Source of the DNA: Hippopus hippopus
Lineage: Eukaryota; Mollusca; Bivalvia; Cardiida; Cardiidae
DNA: 64,000 bases
NCBI GenBank assembly: GCA_946811185.2
Contig: OX328108.1
Coordinates: 4,177,501 to 4,241,500 of the forward strand
Direction of reading: 5' to 3'
The notes under the pieces are model-generated. The model had not been told where the DNA came from and searched no databases. It worked only from the letters and a program-made list of their open reading frames with translations. This document shows, one piece after another, positions 23,397 to 31,666 of this stretch. Made by a program: the position numbers and the translations under genes. Within the stretch, counting starts at the first letter, position 1. Each line of letters opens with the position of its first letter.

Positions 23397-23437
23397 AGCC
23401 CTGAAAAGGGCTGTTGGGGTAGGCCCTGAAAAGGCCT
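23397..23437 (-). terminator. histone-like 3' stem-loops after the 97-residue gene
   Basis: On the minus strand, just after the stop of the 97-residue gene, come a slightly longer hairpin (AGGCCTTTTCAGGGCCT, 23421..23437) and then a canonical AGCCCTTTTCAGGGCT (23397..23412). AACCATCTACCATGAAAGAT follows. Confidence 0.8.
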
Positions 23438-23455
23438 GATTTGGAGGTTGTGTTT

Positions 23456-23749
23456 TTAAGCACAACCTCCAACTTTTCTACAGGCTGGACAGCTGCTTGC
23501 TGTCCGCCTCTTCAGTCTTTTCAACTGCTGTTCGCTCAAGTTAAACTGCAGTGAAAACGGTGGTTCATCATCGTCATCCCAGCATTCAGTTTCTGGGATG
23601 ATGAACTCCTTCTTGGCTGGTGTTTGGGCAAAGTCCCAAAAGTCCCACTCGGTAAATACTGCCTTCTCCTTTCTTAGCTCTTCCACCGTCTTTCTTAGCT
23701 CTTCCACCGTCTTTCTTAGCCCTTCCACCGTCTTTGTTAGCTCTTCCAT
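23456..23749 (-). CDS. accessory protein, coiled coil plus C-terminal Cys motif (97 residues)
   Basis: Residues 1-30 are a heptad repeat (LRKTVEE units) encoded by a 21-bp tandem DNA repeat, so the N-terminus should form a coiled coil. The middle has an acidic patch (ECWDDDDEPPFSLQF). The C-terminal half has a basic LKRLKRR segment and a terminal CPACRKVGGCA that could bind zinc. The C-terminal ~60 residues match the 72-residue genes in both arms of element 2, which lack the coiled coil. The ATG at 23747..23749 lies ~50 bases below a TATA box with an E2F and a CRE site upstream. The transcript would end in histone-like stem-loops. A nuclear regulatory role is inference. I do not recognise the family. 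Confidence 0.75.
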   Translation of the reverse strand: MEELTKTVEGLRKTVEELRKTVEELRKEKAVFTEWDFWDFAQTPAKKEFIIPETECWDDDDEPPFSLQFNLSEQQLKRLKRRTASSCPACRKVGGCA

Positions 23750-23800
23750 CGTTAGCTGAGAGTCGAAGAAATGATGAATGTATGGAAAATATCGCCGGGT

Positions 23801-23912
23801 TTTATAGCTTTACAGGAGGGTTGACCTGGTTGACCCATGACGTCATTTTCTCCTATGTTTTTCCCGCGTCAGCGTTTCATGCTGTTTTGGCTCTGAATCA
23901 ATGTTGTCCAAT
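23801..23912 (-). promoter_or_regulatory. E2F-CRE-TATA promoter of the 97-residue gene
   Basis: On the minus strand, from far to near: CCAAT-box context (ATTGG, 23908..23912), E2F-type CGCGGGAAA (23860..23868), CRE TGACGTCA (23838..23845) and TATAAA (23801..23806). The same order recurs upstream of four other accessory genes in the two elements. Confidence 0.75.
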
Positions 23913-24084
23913 CAGAATTACCGTTGTATTTCTAATGGTAAATGTTTATTGTTGATCAATCTATAGTTTTGTTACATTTTTCTTGTTCTGGTTAGAAAAA
24001 ACTAGAGTTTGACTATCCTATGACTTTTTTTGTTTGTGAGTCTTCTGACAATTTGAAAAGAAAGATGTTTCATTGAAGATGGTT

Positions 24085-24100
24085 AGCCCTGAAAAGGGCT
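24085..24100 (-). terminator. histone-like 3' stem-loop after the 46-residue gene
   Basis: AGCCCTTTTCAGGGCT on the minus strand, ~23 bases below the stop of the small membrane-like gene. It is followed by AACCATCTTCAATGAAACAT, so the purine element is weaker here. Confidence 0.75.
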
Positions 24101-24123
24101 GTTTTTGTGCAGAATACACTTTT

Positions 24124-24264
24124 TTATCCTCCTCTCTTTCTTTCGATTGTTTGCATTGTATCTAGCATTTGTAGCAGATGCTCAATTTCATACCTGATAT
24201 ATCTGAAACGTTCTCTTTCTTCTAACCAGAAGAGCAATGAGAGGAAAAATGTCAATCCAAACAT
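24124..24264 (-). CDS. very small protein with hydrophobic N-terminus (46 residues)
   Basis: A 47-codon frame starting at ATG 24262..24264. Residues 2-13 (FGLTFFLSLLFW) are hydrophobic and could be a short membrane segment or signal. The rest is charged (EERERFRYIRYE, then IERKRGG). Two near-identical relatives lie in the arms of element 2, where a one-base insertion removes the stop and extends the frame to 64 residues. Conservation between three copies and a downstream stem-loop support it as a real gene. No E2F-CRE module is seen upstream. The function is unknown. Confidence 0.6.
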   Translation of the reverse strand: MFGLTFFLSLLFWLEERERFRYIRYEIEHLLQMLDTMQTIERKRGG

Positions 24265-24432
24265 TGTGGGATACTGACTCAGCTTTACGATAGTTAATGG
24301 TGAATGAGAAAAATTAATCGGAGTTTAGTGTTTATATGTTTATGTGCAATGGGGCACTTTTTAGGCTTTTGATTGTAAGTCTTTTGAGTTTGACAATTTT
24401 GAAGAAAGATAGAACTTTCGTGGTAGATGGCT

Positions 24433-24448
24433 AGCCCTGAAAAGGGCT
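24433..24448 (-). terminator. histone-like 3' stem-loop after the 104-residue gene
   Basis: AGCCCTTTTCAGGGCT on the minus strand, ~30 bases below the stop, followed by AGCCATCTACCACGAAAGTT. The position of the GAAAG element, about 12 bases below the stem, fits the histone downstream element. Confidence 0.8.
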
Positions 24449-24479
24449 GTTTTTAGAGAAGGAATCAACTTGAAAATGA

Positions 24480-24794
24480 TTATTCAGTATCAGTCGATTC
24501 GGTGTCTGACTCAGTCCTTTCAGCGAATTGCTCACGGAAAAGACGGTCTAACTGCTCAGATTTTGAAATAGCATACTGAATATACATTTCAAGCGTACCT
24601 TCAATGATCGTTTTCTTCATTCGAAGGTTATAACGACGGAACGATCTGTTATTCGAAAGTTCCGCCCTCTCGTAACGCTTGTTTACTTCAGCTAAGCGTT
24701 GTTGAAGTAAAACGATCTGTCTGTTTGCTCTTCTTAAGCGTCGCTCGGCATCCATCCAAGTGAAACGCCTGTCGGGTGTTGTTCTTGAAGCCAT
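24480..24794 (-). CDS. accessory coiled-coil protein (104 residues)
   Basis: An Arg-rich helix-forming protein. Residues 15-55 (AERRLRRANRQIVLLQQRLA onward) are a likely coiled coil. The acidic C-terminus ends TESDTESTDTE. Element 2 carries a close relative at 53283..53597. The gene has its own TATA box (24832..24837) with CRE and AP-1 sites upstream, and a histone-like stem-loop downstream. It could be a dimeric regulator or DNA-associated protein; this is inference. The family is not recognised. The frame is intact in both elements. Confidence 0.75.
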   Translation of the reverse strand: MASRTTPDRRFTWMDAERRLRRANRQIVLLQQRLAEVNKRYERAELSNNRSFRRYNLRMKKTIIEGTLEMYIQYAISKSEQLDRLFREQFAERTESDTESTDTE

Positions 24795-24831
24795 TGTGAA
24801 AATGAAATGTATGGAAAATATATCGCAGAGA

Positions 24832-24876
24832 TTTATAGCTTTTCAGACGGATTGACCTACTTGACTCATGACGTCA
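24832..24876 (-). promoter_or_regulatory. TATA box with AP-1 and CRE sites for the 104-residue gene
   Basis: On the minus strand: CRE TGACGTCA (24869..24876) directly abutting AP-1 TGAGTCA (24862..24868), then TATAAA (24832..24837) about 40 bases above the ATG. The E2F-like site is degraded here (TTTTTACCTCG at about 24889). Confidence 0.7.
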
Positions 24877-25088
24877 TTTTCTCCTATGTTTTTACCTCGT
24901 CGGCGTTTCTTGCTGTTTTGGCTCTGAATTAATGTTGTATTTCTAATGGTAAATGTTTATTGTTGACCAACCCGTAGTTTTGTTACATTTTTCTTGTTCG
25001 AGTCAGAAAAACTAGAGTTTGACTACCCTATGACTTTTTTTAGTTTTGACAATTTTGAAGAAAGAAAGATCTTTTCTTGAAGATGGGT

Positions 25089-25127
25089 AGCCCTGAAAAG
25101 GACTGCTGGGTTAGCCCTGAAAGGGCT
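25089..25127 (-). terminator. tandem histone-like stem-loops after the 101-residue gene
   Basis: The minus strand has AGCCCTTTCAGGGCT with a three-base loop (25113..25127), then AGTCCTTTTCAGGGCT with one or two mismatched pairs (25089..25104), then ACCCATCTTCAAGAAAAGAT. ACCCA and AAGAAA match histone 3' ends closely. Confidence 0.75.
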
Positions 25128-25155
25128 GTTTTTCGTCTCACGTTGTTCTCCACTT

Positions 25156-25461
25156 CTAATGACAACATCTGAAATTCGCCTGGCAAACAGGGCATGCTTC
25201 AACTCTTTTTCTGATTATCATTGCTCCATTATCGAAAGTAATCTTCCTCCCAAATTTGACATCAACCAAAATGACATCAGGCGTTGTCTTTAGAAATAGC
25301 TGAACTAATCTTTCGCCGAGATCTTTGTATGGTTGTGTTATACGTTGTAGTTGACTTCGTTCCTCCTCTCCTACGAAATGAGTGTTTAGTAGCAATATCT
25401 GCTGACCGGCATTCAGATAGTCTCGGAGAGCCTCACGCAGTTGATAATTTATCTCCTCCAT
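25156..25461 (-). CDS. accessory protein with C-terminal Cys motif (101 residues)
   Basis: A mostly helical N-terminus (INYQLREALRDYLNAGQQIL) leads to a beta-rich part and a C-terminal CPVCQANFRCCH that could bind metal. The layout of helix plus terminal CPxC motif resembles the 97-residue gene, though the rest differs. Element 2 has a close, intact relative at 52580..52885. The promoter has a TATA box (25551..25556) but no E2F or CRE. The leader holds copies of the repeat TATTGATACTGCTTCCGA (read on the plus strand), shared with the gene at 40232. The function is unknown. Confidence 0.75.
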   Translation of the reverse strand: MEEINYQLREALRDYLNAGQQILLLNTHFVGEEERSQLQRITQPYKDLGERLVQLFLKTTPDVILVDVKFGRKITFDNGAMIIRKRVEACPVCQANFRCCH

Positions 25462-25550
25462 ATTGATACTGCTTCCGATTATTGATACTGCTTCTGAACT
25501 GCTCGAGAACTAAGAGTAAAAATGGTGAATGTATGGAAATATCGCTGGGT

Positions 25551-25556
25551 TTTATA
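25551..25556 (-). promoter_or_regulatory. TATA box of the 101-residue gene
   Basis: AGCGTATAAAACCCAGCG on the minus strand, ~90 bases above the ATG. The same phrase (GTATAAAACCCAGCG) is found at 40114, 46835 and 52481. It defines a second promoter class without E2F or CRE. Confidence 0.7.
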
Positions 25557-25739
25557 CGCTTACAGGAGGATTGAAAATTTTTAAAGAGCTCGGACCTGGC
25601 GGAAAGCACATACATTTTTTTCCCATCCTACGTTTCATGCTAATTTAGCAAAAAGTTATGACCCGATGTTTGGGAAAAAATGTAGACAGAACAAGTCTTT
25701 GGGAAAAACAGAATGAAGAACTCTATTGTTTTTTTGAAC

Positions 25740-25850
25740 TTTTTTTATTGAACAGAACTGAACAATGAACATATTTACAATGAACATATTTTACAATGAA
25801 CTGTAAAAAAGACAAAAAATGAAATATTCACAATGAACTGTTAACAAAAA
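25740..25850. repeat. AT-rich repeat block, deletion breakpoint homolog
   Basis: Repeated CAATGAAC and TTTACAATGAA phrases, beginning TTTATTGAACAGAACTGAAC. The same opening phrase occurs at about 33493..33520. Element 2 carries a single hybrid of the two at 52265..52315. On the minus strand the opening reads TTCAATAAA, a possible polyadenylation signal for the core genes. Confidence 0.7.
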
Positions 25851-25855
25851 GAAGA

Positions 25856-26365
25856 TCATTTTTTCACTGTCTGTGGGGATTGAGTCTCTGAAATTTTCTT
25901 GTATAGAATTCCGTAGTGTTGATTAAACCACAATGATACATCTCGATCGTTTCGATGGTGTCCCGTTGAGAGGAATTTCTGTTGAAGATATTTCTGTATA
26001 TTGTATCCTCTAGCAACAGCATCCAATACAAAGATACAGTAAAGTCCGCAAGCTTTACCCTGTAGACTCTGAAGAGTTTGTCGATTGTATCTCCACGTTG
26101 AAGAATGATTGTCTAAAAAGTTAATGATTTCTGGCTCAAGTGGTGGTAGCCCATACGGATCAAAGTATAGCACATTGTCATTATTATCAAATATCACTGC
26201 CACCCAGTGTTCTCCTGGTCTATTTGATTTCTCTGTATTCACAATGTAAGCTTTCACATGTTTGGGTTTTTGTCGAGGTAACTGGTCTTTTGCACAGACT
26301 TTCGCCTGTAGATTTTTTATCCAGGTTCCGTGATCCAATATGTATTGAATTTCAGAAATATACAT
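25856..26365 (-). CDS. adenain-like cysteine protease
   Basis: A 169-residue protein of the Ulp1/adenain fold, the maturation protease of Polintons and adenoviruses. The catalytic set is visible: His in GEHWVAV (about residue 52), Asp in YFDPYG (about 69), Gln in LQSLQG and Cys in ACGLYCI (about 108). Length is close to the family's usual ~170-200. It should cleave capsid and core precursors during virion assembly. It lies next to the capsid genes, as in relatives. No lesion is visible. It is absent from element 2. Confidence 0.88.
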   Translation of the reverse strand: MYISEIQYILDHGTWIKNLQAKVCAKDQLPRQKPKHVKAYIVNTEKSNRPGEHWVAVIFDNNDNVLYFDPYGLPPLEPEIINFLDNHSSTWRYNRQTLQSLQGKACGLYCIFVLDAVARGYNIQKYLQQKFLSTGHHRNDRDVSLWFNQHYGILYKKISETQSPQTVKK

Positions 26366-26373
26366 CAGTTTTT

Positions 26374-26835
26374 CTATTCACTTTCTTCCCAGGATTGTTT
26401 TACTTTGTCACACCAGTATTGTAAGCACAACTCCGTGATTTCAGATAAAATGTTTTGTTTTATATTTTGCCATAATTTGTAGGCTTCCACATAGTCACTG
26501 TCATCGAGTTTCATCTCCATTAGTTCAGGATACCATTTTTCCATGATTTTGTATGGATTTAATTCCATCATAGTTTTTTCTATGAACATATCTGTATGTT
26601 CTTGTCTGTTCTTGAATAAACACAGATCGTGCTGTATTTGACTGGGGTGATCCACTTGACATCCGTAACACTGACTGCGGACTTCACTGGCAATAAGATT
26701 TTTTATTTCTTCAATCATATGTTTTTCGAAGCTATTGTGAATGTCATTTTTCCGAGTAGAGATGCACTTTGAAGTAGAATATTTCACTTTTTCTGCTTCT
26801 TCTCTCAGTGATATAGCAAATCTGAGTCCCTGCAT
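26374..26835 (-). CDS. conserved Polinton protein with C-x2-C..DHPSQ..H motif
   Basis: The central motif CYGCQVDHPSQIQHDLC (about residues 56-72) is one I associate with an uncharacterised small protein found beside the protease in many Polintons and adintoviruses. Two Cys pairs and a His suggest a zinc site. The rest is helical and charged. The gene is intact and ends 8 bases above the protease start, so the two probably share a transcript. The function is unknown. Confidence 0.65.
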   Translation of the reverse strand: MQGLRFAISLREEAEKVKYSTSKCISTRKNDIHNSFEKHMIEEIKNLIASEVRSQCYGCQVDHPSQIQHDLCLFKNRQEHTDMFIEKTMMELNPYKIMEKWYPELMEMKLDDSDYVEAYKLWQNIKQNILSEITELCLQYWCDKVKQSWEESE

Positions 26836-26853
26836 TGTATTTTTATTTCTCTT

Positions 26854-26869
26854 AGCTCTGAAAAGGGCT
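26854..26869 (-). terminator. imperfect histone-like stem-loop below the capsid gene
   Basis: AGCCCTTTTCAGAGCT on the minus strand, ~27 bases below the capsid stop. One stem pair is mismatched. It lacks the AACCA and purine element seen at accessory genes, and the start of the next gene lies 19 bases away. It may be a decayed or inactive copy. Confidence 0.5.
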
Positions 26870-26896
26870 GTTTTTCTGATGTAATTTTTTCCGAAG

Positions 26897-28204
26897 TTAG
26901 TAATCTGTGATGATTTCTCTCAAACAGTTGATCTCGATCTGATTGTCAAATTCAGCAAAAACAATAACGTTGATCACTGTTGCCAAGGCTTGGGCGAATT
27001 GAAGCTCAATTCGAAGACTTCCAGTTTTTATAGGATGAAGTTGACCTTCTTCACTGCCTTGATCAGCTGTCAAATCGTAGCCCCACAAACAGTATCCACC
27101 AGCATAATCTTCTTTGGCAATATCAAATGATTTATTGAGTCCGAAGGCTGAGACAGCCTGATACATTGACAAATATGATTTCAAATACAAGCCATTTTCA
27201 AAGTCAGGCTCAAAGGGTCTGTTATGAATACTGTGACCATTACATGATACATCTATTTTTGACAGATTGAAATGTTGGAAGAAAAATGGATTGGTATCAT
27301 AACCTCCATTATAACTAGCATTTGTTACCATTGCAATGAAAACACGTTTCGGAAGCTGTCCTTGAAACAAATGATCTTCAACTTTAGACTGAAGTCCATT
27401 GCCGATGGTAAAAGTCTTTACTTCTACTCAGTGGATAGGAATTTTCATGTTTTGCTGAGAAATAATTCGATTTAGATCATTCGCAACAACAGGCAACAAT
27501 TCAACATTTCGCATATGCAGGCTGACTGTTTCCAGTACAATTTTTGCAGCTGGTGCACCAGTACCTCCCGTAAGACAAAAGTTTGATGAGACTCTGTTTA
27601 ATCTAAGTCTGATTTCAACTCCGTTAGGTAAATATTTTTCTTGCTGAAATAGATCAAGATGCAATCGTCCGAAAAGCTCTGCAGTTCTGCTTAGTGTGAT
27701 TACACCGATTCTTTCTCGTAATCCTTCATTATTCCCATCGTGGTTGAGTGCTCCGAATTGGCCACTGGTGTCTTCGACCCAAAGTACACCAGCTTTCAAA
27801 AACGTAGTCTTGCAGTCGGCATTATATGACAAAAGATTTTCGATATATGCTCTGTATGGATAGGTGTCTGAATTACTGTTGATTAGTTTATTATTTAGAT
27901 ACAAATCGACACTGCTAAACATACTGTGCATGAAATTGTTTACAGGGGCTACATTTGAACCGGCATCTAAATTGCTACCATCTGCTTTAACGATTTTGAA
28001 TTTGATATACAAATACGATTGTGACAAATTTGTCCAATGTTCGGTTTGAGGTGGTATGATGAATTCTATCGGTGAATTGTTTGTCAAAGATGATATTGGA
28101 AAATGTTCAACCCATTGGCTTTCTTGCATTGTTGTCAATGTAGGTGGTACAGAAAGAACATTGAGTTCTGATTTACTGCATTCGCAAGATCCGTTTTGCA
28201 TCAT
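26897..28204 (-). pseudogene. MCP: major capsid protein (hexon-like double jelly roll), one in-frame stop
   Basis: The start is placed at the ATG at 28204 because relatives begin with a Cys-containing SCECxxSEL motif soon after the start. Typical features: QWVEHFPISSLT and PIEFIIPPQ early, YLYIKFKIVKADG, NSDTYPYRAYIENLLSYN (about residues 109-126), and near the C-terminus VINVIVFAEFDN. It would form the pseudo-hexameric hexons of an icosahedral shell. A single TGA stop at 27428..27430 splits it, and the same frame continues to 26897. Everything else reads normally (~435 codons in all). A recent nonsense change is the simplest reading. Confidence 0.88.
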
Positions 28205-28236
28205 TTTCAAAAAAGATTTTTCAAAAGATTTTTTTC

Positions 28237-28617
28237 TCAATCAAATATATCAAGAGGTCTTGGTCTAGTGTAATGATTTCTTTGTCTTTTATTAATGATC
28301 TTGCCCCTGCGAGATCGAGAAGATAAATGACGTGTCTTTTGTGATTTTCGTTTTTTTATCCCAGGTATTAACTGTTGCGCTAAATTATGAACAGATTGTT
28401 TTCCCCGCGAGATTGCAACTTTTTTGGGGTTTTTACCACGTAAAAAGATATCTTCTGCTGCACGTATTCCTTGTTTGATTCCTTCTTTTTTTATAGCATT
28501 AAAACCAGATTTGAGCAAGGGTTTAAGCAATGGAGTCACTGTTTTAAGTGCTGATCTAAATAGGGAACCTAATCCATACCCATACTGATGTTTTACGCCA
28601 CGATAAACTGGTAGCAT
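28237..28617 (-). CDS. pVI-like minor capsid protein
   Basis: 126 residues. It begins with a glycine-rich, amphipathic part (YGYGLGSLFRSALKTVTPLL, about 12-31), then a helical middle (KQGIRAAEDIFLRGKNPKK). The C-terminus is very basic and ends RPRPLDIFD. This order and the position directly upstream of the capsid gene match the pVI-like protein of adintoviruses, a likely internal protein with membrane activity at entry. It is intact. The assignment rests on pattern and position, not a search. Confidence 0.7.
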   Translation of the reverse strand: MLPVYRGVKHQYGYGLGSLFRSALKTVTPLLKPLLKSGFNAIKKEGIKQGIRAAEDIFLRGKNPKKVAISRGKQSVHNLAQQLIPGIKKRKSQKTRHLSSRSRRGKIINKRQRNHYTRPRPLDIFD

Positions 28618-28636
28618 TTTTTTGTCAATGTATCAG

Positions 28637-29539
28637 TTAAATATTTTTATTTTTCTGTCTGAAATGTAACTTGACGATAGTCTTACCAGTAATGAAATGA
28701 AACGATATGCCAGAATCCCCTGTTATTTGAATGTGAATAGTATCGAAATCAGATTTCGAAACGGGGATATAATGCGGTAATGTAATTTCATGGTTGATAT
28801 GTTGGGCTTCATAATTATTTTCAACTGATTCGGTTGGTTTGAACGGTAAAACACGAAGTATGGGAGCCAATGTATCACCCACTATAGTGTGTTCAGCAAT
28901 ATCTGAATAAACAAACAGATGGTTGTAGCCAGCATCAATGTTAGGAGTGTATTTAAATGCATTTGAAAATCTTCTTCCCGGATAAATCACCTCGTGTTGA
29001 AATTCTGGCGATCCTCCCAGTTTTAAAAACAGCGATGAATGGAATTTGATTCCGGTTTTTGTAATATTTCTGATTGCAAGTTTCGGACGATTGGATGAGG
29101 TTGAATAGCTAATAGACAGTAGCATTGAATGCTTTTGAAGGATAGGTTATTTTGAATCAAATCATCGATCACCTCTATAATATGCTTTGGTGAAGTGTAA
29201 CTAACTACCCGGTGGAAAAGTAAATAGAATTGACCATTTTTCTGCTTTACCTTTATCGTCTCGCCTTAATACAGATATCTGCATATTATCTCTTTTTTTA
29301 TCTACCGCTGCTATTGCATTGTATAAACTGGTATCTGTAGTTATAATTTCGAACTTTGCTTCTTCTTCAGTTACGTTTAAAAACTGAGAGGGGGTAATAA
29401 GTTGAACTAATGCAACTTCCCAATTTTCCCTATCAACATAAACTGCCTTTGGTAAATGAACTTTAAAACAGCACTGTGTGTTGTTCGGATAAAGGTTTAT
29501 GGAACTATCGCTAGGTAGAGTAACATAAAACGAATTCAT
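28637..29539 (-). pseudogene. minor capsid / penton-candidate protein, frame broken
   Basis: Two frames belong to one gene. The upstream part (29201..29539) begins MNSFYVTLPSDSSINLYPNN and contains ENWEVALVQLITPSQF. The downstream part (28637..29125) contains FVYSDIAEHTIVGDT and ends with FDTIHIQITGD and KTIVKLHFRQ. In Polintons these belong to one protein often suggested as penton or another minor capsid component. A TAGTTAGT stretch near 29207 and another frame change near 29120 break it. The upstream end overlaps the membrane-protein gene by 29 bases. Confidence 0.7.
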
Positions 29540-29855
29540 TTTTTAATATTTTATTTTTTACTGGCAATGAAATCAAGCCTGGTTGTTTTTGTTCTGTCTT
29601 TGTGAATTGTAACCCCGGAGATGGGAGAATATATCCGAGTGAACTACGTAACAGTATCGACCACAATTCACGATCCTGACTTTGAATACTTAAATGTACT
29701 ATGGAGGTTGCAATAATTGCGTAAATGACTATTATCTGTGAAATATATGTAAACTGATTCTTTGGAACACGATTTCCACAGCAGCTGTAATTTTTAGTAC
29801 TAACACTATCGGCACTTTCTGTCGCGCACTCAATGTTTGACTGTGAATTCATCAT
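29511..29855 (-). CDS. conserved small membrane protein of Polintons
   Basis: 114 residues. A Cys pair (SCCGNRVPKNQ, about 24-34) precedes a hydrophobic membrane segment (ISQIIVIYAIIATSIVHLSI, about 38-57). LWSILLRSSLGYILPSPGL follows. I recognise the pattern CCG..VPK, membrane helix, then LW..LL..LGYLLP as a small protein common in Polintons, of unknown role, possibly virion membrane or entry related. It is intact and overlaps the next gene. Confidence 0.65.
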   Translation of the reverse strand: MMNSQSNIECATESADSVSTKNYSCCGNRVPKNQFTYISQIIVIYAIIATSIVHLSIQSQDRELWSILLRSSLGYILPSPGLQFTKTEQKQPGLISLPVKNKILKNEFVLCYST

Positions 29856-29885
29856 AAATGTACTGTCTTTTTATAAGATTTTTAT

Positions 29886-31014
29886 CTATAAGATTTTTCC
29901 CTTCAAAGACACCAAATGGGATTCTGGTATCCAACTTTGAAATTTTTTTGGATAGCCTTTCCAATTGACTTTTATTTCTTTGATTATTTTTTTGCCCTCA
30001 CGCCTTGTACGTCTATCAAGAACTGAATCAATTTCATAGACTTCATCATCTTTTATTAATTGAAGTTCGTATTCATAATAAGTTCCCAAAATTTGTTCAC
30101 CCTGTAAATCTTTTATTTTATAGGTGATAGGTGATAATGTCTTGTTAACATGAGTGATTTCAAATATTTCTTGCGTCCAATTTGGTAAATAGCCCTTATC
30201 AAATGTAGGTTTTGTTTTATTGATCCGAACACGATCTCCAATTTTGAATTTTGGCTTTTTCGTCATTGCGATTGTCGATAATCGAGGATACAGATTTTTC
30301 CAAACCTCTGCCTCATTTGAATTTGTTACCAGTGCAGGAGATGTTTTAATACTTCTGTGAAAAGTATGATTGTAATTCTGAACTAAAGAATTCAATACGT
30401 CAATGTAACGTCTTGTTTTCTTGTACGTAAAGTATTTCCACATTCTCGTTTTTAAAGTTCGTTGAAATCTTTCAACGAGGCTTGCTTTTGTCTCTGGATT
30501 TTCGGTGGTGAAAAAATGAATGACTCTTTTTCAAGTATTGTTGAAACAGTTTGTTTTTGAATTCCGAACCTTTATCTGTTTGAAGTGTCAAAGGTTTTCG
30601 TTTTGATTTCTGAACAATAGATTGAAATGCTGGAATCAAAGTTTTTCCCATTTTATTTGGAATAGGGATAACCCATGAAAATCTTGAAAACACGTCAATT
30701 ACACAAAGTAAATATTTCTTGTTATCATTTTGTTTTTCTAAATGTTGCATGTCGGCCAAATCAGCTTGCCATTGATAATCTATACCACTTACAATAGTTT
30801 TTCGTCTTTTGAAACGTCGACGGATTGGTTTGTGTAAGGTATAGGTGGATTCACCTCGTAACCACTCTTGAACATCTTTGTATCTTATTCCTTTCAAAAC
30901 AGATCTTGCAGCGTGATACAATTGCTTTATTCCAGTAAATGCGACAGTACTTTTGGGATCATAAAACAACTTTCTTAACACGTAATCAAGTTTAGGCTTT
31001 ACCAGGGCTCCCAT
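29886..31014 (-). pseudogene. retroviral-type integrase with chromodomain, one frameshift
   Basis: The start is at ATG 31012..31014. The N-terminal part has LHKPIRRRFKRRKT and the first catalytic Asp in WQADLADMQ (about residue 85). The second Asp is in LQTDKGSEFKN (about 144). Near 30530 the frame shifts. The third catalytic residue, a Glu in LVERFQRT, is read only in the second frame. The C-terminus has a chromodomain (EIKVNWKGYPKKFQSWIP). The enzyme inserts Polinton DNA with a 6-bp duplication, consistent with the AACAAG here. A 57-base scrap of this gene is found inverted in element 2 at 47824..47881. Confidence 0.88.
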
Positions 31015-31280
31015 GACTGAAGCGTTTTACGACTAGGGGTCTTTTTTATAGATTTTGGGGGAGTTAACAACTCTTTAGTATAGAATTGTTTCAGTCTTTC
31101 TTTTTCTTCAGGTTTCATGTATGGAGTTTTCATCGTAGATTTTTTAACACTTTTTGCACCCGATTTCCTTGCACTTTTTTGTACACTTTTTGGCGTGTGG
31201 AATAAGTAATCGGGTTCACCACGGGATTCTTCATCTTCGCTCAGTGACTTATCATAAGATTTATCATAAGTTTTATGCAT
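30999..31280 (-). CDS. Lys/Ser-rich basic small protein (93 residues)
   Basis: A highly basic frame with repeated KSxxK patterns (KSVQKSARKSGAKSVKKSTM) that overlaps the integrase start by 16 bases. It may be an independent DNA-binding core protein. It may instead be the frame-shifted C-terminus of the 141-residue frame upstream, which overlaps it by 40 bases. I cannot choose between these. The frame is open and intact. Confidence 0.4.
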   Translation of the reverse strand: MHKTYDKSYDKSLSEDEESRGEPDYLFHTPKSVQKSARKSGAKSVKKSTMKTPYMKPEEKERLKQFYTKELLTPPKSIKKTPSRKTLQSWEPW

Positions 31281-31666
31281 CCACCTCCATCTACTTGAGT
31301 TGCCAATAACTTCTTGCGGAATATTACTTTCATGTAATGCCTTTGAAAATGTTTTCCAGCCTTTGGGTTCAACACCTTTTCTTTCGAAGCTAAACGTCTG
31401 AGATGCTGCCTACTTGAATACAATTTCTTCTTCTGAGGTGATGATAAATGTACATTGCCTTTTAAAACATTATGACAGCATTCCGATATGCATTTTATCA
31501 CTTCGGGTGACGAATCTTTTACAAGTTTTTTACGTGTTTTTGGTTTAGCCTGTATCATAGCCATAACCATTGAACCATGTTTTTTTATCAGAGGTGTTTT
31601 CTTCTTCATGTTAACTTGATCTCGATTTCGGATTAAATGATAATACAAGTTCCATGTCACTAACAT
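31241..31666 (-). CDS. pX-like basic core protein candidate (141 residues)
   Basis: The central pattern (CISECCHNVLKGNVHLSSPQ then KKKLYSSRQHLRRLASKE) resembles the conserved motif of a basic protein in adintoviruses compared with adenovirus pX. The same motif, more diverged, occurs at the N-terminus of the next gene upstream, so the two may be paralogs. The C-terminus lacks the usual glycine-phenylalanine end, and a downstream overlapping frame may carry it; a frameshift is therefore possible. It overlaps its upstream neighbour by 7 bases. Confidence 0.5.
   Translation of the reverse strand: MLVTWNLYYHLIRNRDQVNMKKKTPLIKKHGSMVMAMIQAKPKTRKKLVKDSSPEVIKCISECCHNVLKGNVHLSSPQKKKLYSSRQHLRRLASKEKVLNPKAGKHFQRHYMKVIFRKKLLATQVDGGGCIKLMINLMISH

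Noticed and set aside
23300..23400. CRISPR-like direct repeats (GATAGAACTTTCGTCTGACAA)
   Set aside because: Units are contiguous or differ in spacing, without unique spacers, and belong to the purine-element repeats of the Polinton.
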